Assembly: GCA_009780245.1 (NCBI GenBank)
Contig: WRAJ01000005.1
Coordinates: 34,197 to 98,196, forward strand
Direction of reading: 5' to 3'
Length of the DNA: 64,000 nt
DNA from: Turicibacter sp.
GTDB lineage: Bacteria; Bacillota_I; Bacilli_A; MOL361; Turicibacteraceae
The notes under the pieces: model-generated
The model's database searches: none
Seen by the model: the letters and a program-made list of their open reading frames with translations, nothing else
What the model was told of the DNA's origin: nothing
Translations under genes and position numbers: made by a program
Shown here: piece after piece, positions 59,639 through 64,000 of the stretch
Layout of the letters: the number at the start of each line of letters is the position of its first letter
Numbering within the stretch: position 1 is the first letter of the stretch

Positions 59639-61324
59639 ATGTCGGAAGAGATAACAAATAAGAAATTCAGCTGGCAGGAGAAGTTGCTGTATTTTGCTGC
59701 AGCCACATTGTTGCCAAATATCTTCTTATTTAATTTATATAGCAATAATTACGAAGATGCACACATTTTGCTTGGGCATGTGTTCATTTTAACTGTAATA
59801 CTAGTCATGGGGAGTATGATCGGATTACTCTTAAGTCGATTTATCGTGCATAGTTATGAAGGGGCTTTACTGTTATTATTGTTTTTTTGGGTCTTCTTTT
59901 GGACGTTTGAAACGTTTTACAGTAGACTGCCAGCATTCTTGACAGAGCTTTCTGCGGATCACTCAAAAAACCTGTTTTTATTTTTCATGTTGAGTGTGTT
60001 TTTTGGGTGTGCATGTGTCTTGCGACTGTTAAAGATAAAATTTTATAAAGTCCGGGCTCTTTTTAGTGCATTGGCTGGTGTTATTTGTTTGATGTTTGTA
60101 TTCAATGCCGTACCGCCTGTTTTTGCGAATGTCACAGCCCCAAGAATGGAAGATAGAGCCGAACAAGTTGATTTTTATATCAGGCACGATTTTAATGTAG
60201 ACAGCTCGTTGCCTAGTCCTGATATTTACTGGTTGCACATGGACGGTATGATTAACTTTTCTAGCATGGCATTTCTTTTCGATGATACTCAAGATGAATT
60301 AAGGCAGCAATTGCTAGATCGCGGTTTTGTGATTAATGAAGAGGCAGAACTAGCTGCACATAATACTGTTTTTGGTGTCCCTGCCTTATTATCACCAGCT
60401 TTTTACGATAGTTATTTAGGCGAGTTGCTTACTCACACTAATACGTTATTGCGTCGTGGTCGCCAGCGATTTTTACACGGTGCCCTCAATGACGATGGGA
60501 TTTCTCTTGCAGAAGACGTGGCACCGTATCATGAGTTGCTTCATGCGTTTTTAGCCGTTGATTACACAGCCGTTATGATTGCTGATTTTTCTGAAACCGT
60601 CTATGTTCCCATCGATCATTTTTACCGGATTGGGAATGCCGAAAGACATGACGATACCCCTTTGACCATCGGAAACATTACTGAAATAGAACGTCATGTT
60701 TTGTCTGATGCTATCGATTTATTAGAATTATTAACGCTTGCGACACCGGTGCCTTATCGCTTTGTGATTCAAATTCGAGAAGGCCAATTTGATTGGGAGT
60801 CGATCCCAGAGTACGCCGAAGAAATTGATCGTTTGACAGAAGGCACTTCGGATTTACCACATGAGCGACAACTTTATCGTCGCTTGATGGATTCTTTTTC
60901 AATCGAAGGTCCACGTCTGGTTTATATGCCACTTATGTTTACGCACGCAGCAAGATGGAACTGGCATTATGATGAGTTAGTTGGGCATGGTGCGCATTCC
61001 TATCGCATTGATCTTTACCCAACTGCGCATGAATATGCGGCGAATGTGATGTTGACGATGATCGATTTGATTTTAGAGGAAAACCCCAATGCTGTGATTG
61101 TTATACAATCTGATCACGGGTTTCACCTTCACGCCACACAAGCTCAGTTGCTGGCAGATGGCTTTACTGAGTTAGAAGTTGCACAGATTCAAAATTCGGT
61201 GATGAGCGCGGTGCGGATCCCCGAACAATACGGTGGCTTGGATGAGGCACTTGATCCAAGAAACATCACAAGAGAATTGGTCAATCGCTTTGTCGGGCCA
61301 AATTATGAATTATTATCAGAATAG
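59639..61324 (+). CDS. Membrane-anchored alkaline-phosphatase/LtaS-superfamily enzyme
   Basis: 561 residues. Residues 15-170 hold about five membrane helices (YFAAATLLPNIFLFNLY, GHVFILTVILVMGSMIGLLL, ALLLLLFFWVFFWTF and so on), then a large extracellular domain. Metal-site elements: DIYWLHMDGM (Asp202), AHNTVFGVPALLS (Thr243 is the probable nucleophile, about 41 residues later, as in LtaS) and VIVIQSDHGF (Asp492/His493). The order matches sulfatase/phosphoglycerol-transferase-like enzymes. It is the first gene of an operon with a small membrane protein and a YidC-TagF fusion, which points to transfer or hydrolysis of polyol-phosphate units at the outer face. Confidence 0.8.
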   Translation: MSEEITNKKFSWQEKLLYFAAATLLPNIFLFNLYSNNYEDAHILLGHVFILTVILVMGSMIGLLLSRFIVHSYEGALLLLLFFWVFFWTFETFYSRLPAFLTELSADHSKNLFLFFMLSVFFGCACVLRLLKIKFYKVRALFSALAGVICLMFVFNAVPPVFANVTAPRMEDRAEQVDFYIRHDFNVDSSLPSPDIYWLHMDGMINFSSMAFLFDDTQDELRQQLLDRGFVINEEAELAAHNTVFGVPALLSPAFYDSYLGELLTHTNTLLRRGRQRFLHGALNDDGISLAEDVAPYHELLHAFLAVDYTAVMIADFSETVYVPIDHFYRIGNAERHDDTPLTIGNITEIERHVLSDAIDLLELLTLATPVPYRFVIQIREGQFDWESIPEYAEEIDRLTEGTSDLPHERQLYRRLMDSFSIEGPRLVYMPLMFTHAARWNWHYDELVGHGAHSYRIDLYPTAHEYAANVMLTMIDLILEENPNAVIVIQSDHGFHLHATQAQLLADGFTELEVAQIQNSVMSAVRIPEQYGGLDEALDPRNITRELVNRFVGPNYELLSE

Positions 61325-61366
61325 AAGCACCCTAAAATGAGTTACACCTATTAAGGAGATGATTTG

Positions 61367-61561
61367 ATGTATTTAGATCCAGCTTTTGCAGGCATGTTGC
61401 TGCAAATATTATTAGCTTTAGTCGTAGTGGGAGGCGTGGCGCTTTTTTCGATGAGACGTAAGATTCGTGAGCTTTTTTCAAAGAAGAAAGATCAAGCAAT
61501 TTATAACAACTCAGGCAATGCGAGTGACGTTGAAGAAGACGTTATCGACACGTTAGATTAA
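61367..61561 (+). CDS. Small single-pass membrane protein
   Basis: 64 residues from ATG 61367, behind AAGGAGATGATTTG. One membrane helix (MLLQILLALVVVGGVALFSM), then a very basic juxtamembrane stretch (RRKIRELFSKKKD) and an acidic tail (EEDVIDTLD). Lies between the LtaS-like and YidC-TagF genes, 42 bp after the former and 22 bp before the latter. Orientation from the positive-inside rule puts the tail in the cytoplasm, where it could contact the TagF-like domain. No family recognised. Confidence 0.75.
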   Translation: MYLDPAFAGMLLQILLALVVVGGVALFSMRRKIRELFSKKKDQAIYNNSGNASDVEEDVIDTLD

Positions 61562-61583
61562 TGGTTAAAGGTGAGAAAAAGTT

Positions 61584-63686
61584 GTGGATATGATTAATAC
61601 ACTCTTAGGGACCCCATTGGGTCTCATTATTTACTTTGCTTATCAGTTGACGGGGAGTTACGGCGTTGCGATTTTAATTTTTTCGATCATTATCAAAATC
61701 ATTATCTACCCGATTACGTTGTTATCACATAAAAATGCCATTAAGTTTTTGCAGTTGCAGCCGGCTTTAGGGGTTTTGAAAAAACGTTATGCCGGTGAGA
61801 AAGAAAAGCTCAACGAAGAGCAGTATCAACTGTTTAAAGAGAAAGGGTACAACGTTTTTTTAGGCATTCTTCCGTTGATGATTCAGCTGATACTAATTAT
61901 GGGAATGTTACAAGTGATGTATCGCCCTTTGCAGCATATGATTCGCTTGGAGCAACCTGTAATAGATGTGTTAGTTGATGAGTATCGACTACACAGCGCG
62001 CCTGATCCAAGAAGTGCAATGGATCAATTGCATGTTTTGCAAGCGGCTCAAGACCCGCGCTTTGCAGAGCTGTTTGTCAGAGCAATGCTAGCAGAGGATG
62101 TGCTAGTGGATGGTGTTGTGATGCCGTCAGGCAATGAAATCGTGACGGTGATGACCGACATTGATATGACATTCTTCGGCATTGATTTAGGTGCGACTCC
62201 GTCGCTGCGAACACCTTCTATTTTGTGGGTGATCCCTGCTCTGGCAGGAACGCTTGCTTTGATTTTCTGCCTTGTGCAAAATAAAATTAGCCCAGGTGCT
62301 CTGACACAAAGTCCGAGAGCTAACCTTGGGATGACGATTTTCACAGTGTCGCTTTCGTTGTATTTTGCCTTTGTGATGCCAGCAGGAGTAGGGTTATACT
62401 GGGCGTTAGGCAATTTCTTTGGGATGGTTGTCACGATTATTTTGAATATCACCCATGGCTCTAGAAAGCTAGCTGGTGATGCGCTTGATTATATGGAAGC
62501 GAATCGATTAACACCCACTGAAGTTAAGCAAGAAAAACAATTAAAGAAAAAACTGACGGCAAGAAGCAAAACAGACGCTGCGCGATTTGCACGTGCTGAA
62601 AAAGAACTGGTTTTTTATGCACTCAGCGGCGGGCAATATAAATTTTATCAAAATACAATTGAATACTTGCTCGAACATTCAAACCTAAAGATTCATTATT
62701 TGACCAACGATCCTGATGACGGCGTTTTTCAAATGAGCCACGAACGCTTCATGCCTTATTTTGCGACACAAGGCAGAACCATTACGTTATTGCTAAAGTT
62801 AAAGGCTGATATGTTTGTCACGACGGTACCGGATTTGCAAATCTATCACATGAAGCGGTCGGTTGTCAAAGAAGAAATCGAATACGTTCACGTTGTCCAT
62901 GGCTTATCAAGCACACACATGGCAGCCAGAGAAAAAGCGTACGATTACTTCGACACGATTTTCTGTGTGGGTCCTCATCAAGTCAATGAGATCAAAGCGC
63001 GGGTTAACCTAGCAGGTCTTAAGCCAAAAAAATTAGTGGCCTCAGGTTATGGTTTATACGACCAACTCGTAGACGCGTATCAAGAAAATGCGGATGTGGT
63101 CAATGAACAACCTCACATCTTGATTGCCCCGTCTTGGCAGTCTGATAATATTTTGGAGAGTTGTATCGATGAGCTTTTAGTGCCGCTGTTTGGGAATGGA
63201 TTTAAAATCATTTTACGTCCGCATATCCAGTTTGTGAATATGTTTCCTCGCAGAATGAAAGAGCTAGCCATAACTTATCAGAAGCAAGTTGAAAGTGGTG
63301 AGTTAGTTCTGGACTTGGATTTTTCTAACAATAAATACATTTTCACTTCGGATGTTTTGATCACAGATTGGTCGGGCATTGCTTATGAATTCTCCTATTG
63401 CTCATTAAAGCCGTCGGTCTTTATTAATACACCGATGAAAGTGTTGAATCCAAATTATGAAAGCTATGACGTTGAAGTGCTAGACATTACCTTGCGAGAC
63501 AAAGTGGGCGTTTCGGTCGAGATGGATCAATTAGAGACGGTGGGGGCAGTGGTGTCACAATTACTCAATGAGAAAGAAACTTATCAGCATAAAATTGAAG
63601 AGGTCATCGAAAACTACTTGTATCACCCGCATCGAAGTGGAGAAGCAAGTGCCAAATACATCATGAACCAGCTAGAGAAAAAATAA
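61584..63686 (+). CDS. Fusion of YidC/Oxa1-type insertase and TagF-like glycerophosphotransferase
   Basis: 700 residues from GTG 61584 (AAAGGTGAG upstream; ATG 61590 is the alternative). Residues 1-300 have the YidC/Oxa1 fold: TPLGLIIYFAYQLTGSYGVAIL, IIIKIIIYPITLLSHKNA with Lys38 where YidC has its groove Arg, LNEEQYQLFKEKGYN, and PILWVIPALAGTLALIF-type helices. No lipoprotein signal, unlike SpoIIIJ. Residues ~340-700 are a CDP-glycerol glycerophosphotransferase-like domain: HVVHGLSS (His439), IAPSW, LRPH (His547) and DVLITDWSGIAYEFS (Asp595). The YidC C-terminus is cytoplasmic, placing the transferase at the inner membrane face. A basic linker (KQLKKKLTARSK) joins them. Confidence 0.85.
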   Translation: MDMINTLLGTPLGLIIYFAYQLTGSYGVAILIFSIIIKIIIYPITLLSHKNAIKFLQLQPALGVLKKRYAGEKEKLNEEQYQLFKEKGYNVFLGILPLMIQLILIMGMLQVMYRPLQHMIRLEQPVIDVLVDEYRLHSAPDPRSAMDQLHVLQAAQDPRFAELFVRAMLAEDVLVDGVVMPSGNEIVTVMTDIDMTFFGIDLGATPSLRTPSILWVIPALAGTLALIFCLVQNKISPGALTQSPRANLGMTIFTVSLSLYFAFVMPAGVGLYWALGNFFGMVVTIILNITHGSRKLAGDALDYMEANRLTPTEVKQEKQLKKKLTARSKTDAARFARAEKELVFYALSGGQYKFYQNTIEYLLEHSNLKIHYLTNDPDDGVFQMSHERFMPYFATQGRTITLLLKLKADMFVTTVPDLQIYHMKRSVVKEEIEYVHVVHGLSSTHMAAREKAYDYFDTIFCVGPHQVNEIKARVNLAGLKPKKLVASGYGLYDQLVDAYQENADVVNEQPHILIAPSWQSDNILESCIDELLVPLFGNGFKIILRPHIQFVNMFPRRMKELAITYQKQVESGELVLDLDFSNNKYIFTSDVLITDWSGIAYEFSYCSLKPSVFINTPMKVLNPNYESYDVEVLDITLRDKVGVSVEMDQLETVGAVVSQLLNEKETYQHKIEEVIENYLYHPHRSGEASAKYIMNQLEKK

Positions 63687-63693
63687 TAACTAG

Positions 63694-63733
63694 AATAAGA
63701 GCATCCATCCAAGTGATCGGTGCTCTTATTTTC
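63694..63733. terminator. Terminator between convergent genes
   Basis: AATAAGAGCA pairs with TGCTCTTATT around a 17-base loop; A and T tracts on both sides suit the YidC-TagF gene and the gene entering from the right. Confidence 0.8.
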
Positions 63734-63872
63734 TATAGAGGTTCGGGTGTAGGCAAAAATCCGCATCCTTTCTATAACAATAAAATATCTCCAAGTAATT
63801 TTAAAAATGTGAACATTTGTTAAAATATTAATTAAAAACACTTGATTTATGATCGATAATGTGATACGCTTA

Positions 63873-64000
63873 CTAAGTATAAGGAGCTTCTGACCCATAA
63901 GGAGCTTCTGACCCATAAGGAGCTTCTGACCCATAAGGAGCTTCTGACCCATAAGGAGCTTCTGACCCATAAGGAGCTTCTGACCCATAAGGAGCTTCTG
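63873..64000 (-). CDS. C-terminus of a protein with GSEAPY repeats (5' end outside window)
   Basis: On the minus strand the 18-bp repeats read (GSEAPY)n and end T-stop at 63873-63875 (TAG, then TAA two codons on), one residue after the last repeat. Pro/Tyr/Gly/Ser hexapeptide repeats fit the C-terminus of a surface or secreted protein, and a convergent terminator is in place 140 bp further. The other minus frames (MGQKLL, WVRSSL) are also open through the array, so frame choice rests on the clean stop position and composition. Confidence 0.5.
   Translation of the reverse strand, partial: EAPYGSEAPYGSEAPYGSEAPYGSEAPYGSEAPYGSEAPYT
63879..64000 (+). repeat. Perfect 18-bp tandem repeat array, cut by the window edge
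   Basis: The unit AAGGAGCTTCTGACCCAT is repeated from 63881 with six complete copies and 12 bases of a seventh, without a mismatch; AT before the first copy also belongs. Perfect identity means recent expansion or strong conversion. Length 18 keeps the frame. Confidence 0.95.

Noticed and set aside
61561..61590. ATG at 61561 as the start of the YidC-TagF gene
   Set aside because: It is out of frame and meets a stop at once; the GTG at 61584 has the ribosome site at the right distance.
63623..63988. Minus-strand frame with MGQKLL repeats as a gene
   Set aside because: It runs through the terminator into the YidC-TagF gene; the GSEAPY frame ends cleanly after the array and is more protein-like.

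Overview
This window looks like chromosome of a low-to-moderate G+C Gram-positive bacterium (Bacillota, Bacilli-like). Supporting signs are AGGAGG-type ribosome binding sites, TTGaca-17-TATAAT promoters, lipobox lipoproteins, phosphotransferase and teichoic-acid-type enzymes, GntR/BglG/LytTR regulators and a YtaF/MntP-like protein. The genus cannot be fixed by eye. No rRNA, tRNA or CRISPR array was seen.

Layout. 1-5495: right end of a phage or tailocin tail module (S74-type tail protein, a 56-residue overlapping protein, two paralogous BppU/collagen-like tail proteins, a BhlA-type holin; no endolysin follows). 5.8-22.6 kb: housekeeping and small accessory genes (alpha/beta hydrolase, S41 protease lipoprotein, soluble histidine kinase, YtaF, YgjV-like protein, TadA, two tandem GntR regulators, acidic lipoprotein, TypA, ArAE-like exporter, TrmL, and an AbrB-Uma2 pair bounded by identical terminators). 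22.6-27.4 kb: a TetR/AI-2E gene pair with three operators, followed by a TnrB2/TnrB3-like ABC exporter. 27.5-36.2 kb: glycosyltransferase, a two-component system divergent from an ABC transporter, an AT-rich 760-residue orphan membrane protein, and a cysteine-rich collagen-like protein. 36.4-47.5 kb: UppP, YebC2, NagB, the mannitol operon mtlA-mtlR-mtlF-mtlD, and MnmG. 47.6-55.6 kb: XRE-glyoxalase fusion, PAP2 phosphatase, YwaF-type protein, GNAT, ABC-F and a LytTR response regulator. 55.9-64 kb: NifJ behind a structured leader, then a three-gene cell-envelope operon whose last gene fuses a YidC/Oxa1 insertase to a TagF-like glycerophosphotransferase. At the right edge a convergent gene appears to enter with C-terminal GSEAPY repeats.

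Two things stand out. (1) The operon at 59.6-63.7 kb joins an LtaS-like surface hydrolase/transferase, a 64-residue single-pass protein and a YidC-TagF fusion; it could couple membrane handling to synthesis of a polyol-phosphate polymer. (2) The intergenic DNA holds several tandem hairpin arrays with unrelated sequences but the same two spacings, about 62 bp (5.5, 38.2, 45.3 kb; a trace at 51.5 kb) and 41-42 bp (41.4, 48.0 kb). One array is a dimeric higher-order repeat. Dispersed intergenic repeats are also present, one of them carrying a roughly 120-bp palindrome that a sister copy lacks.
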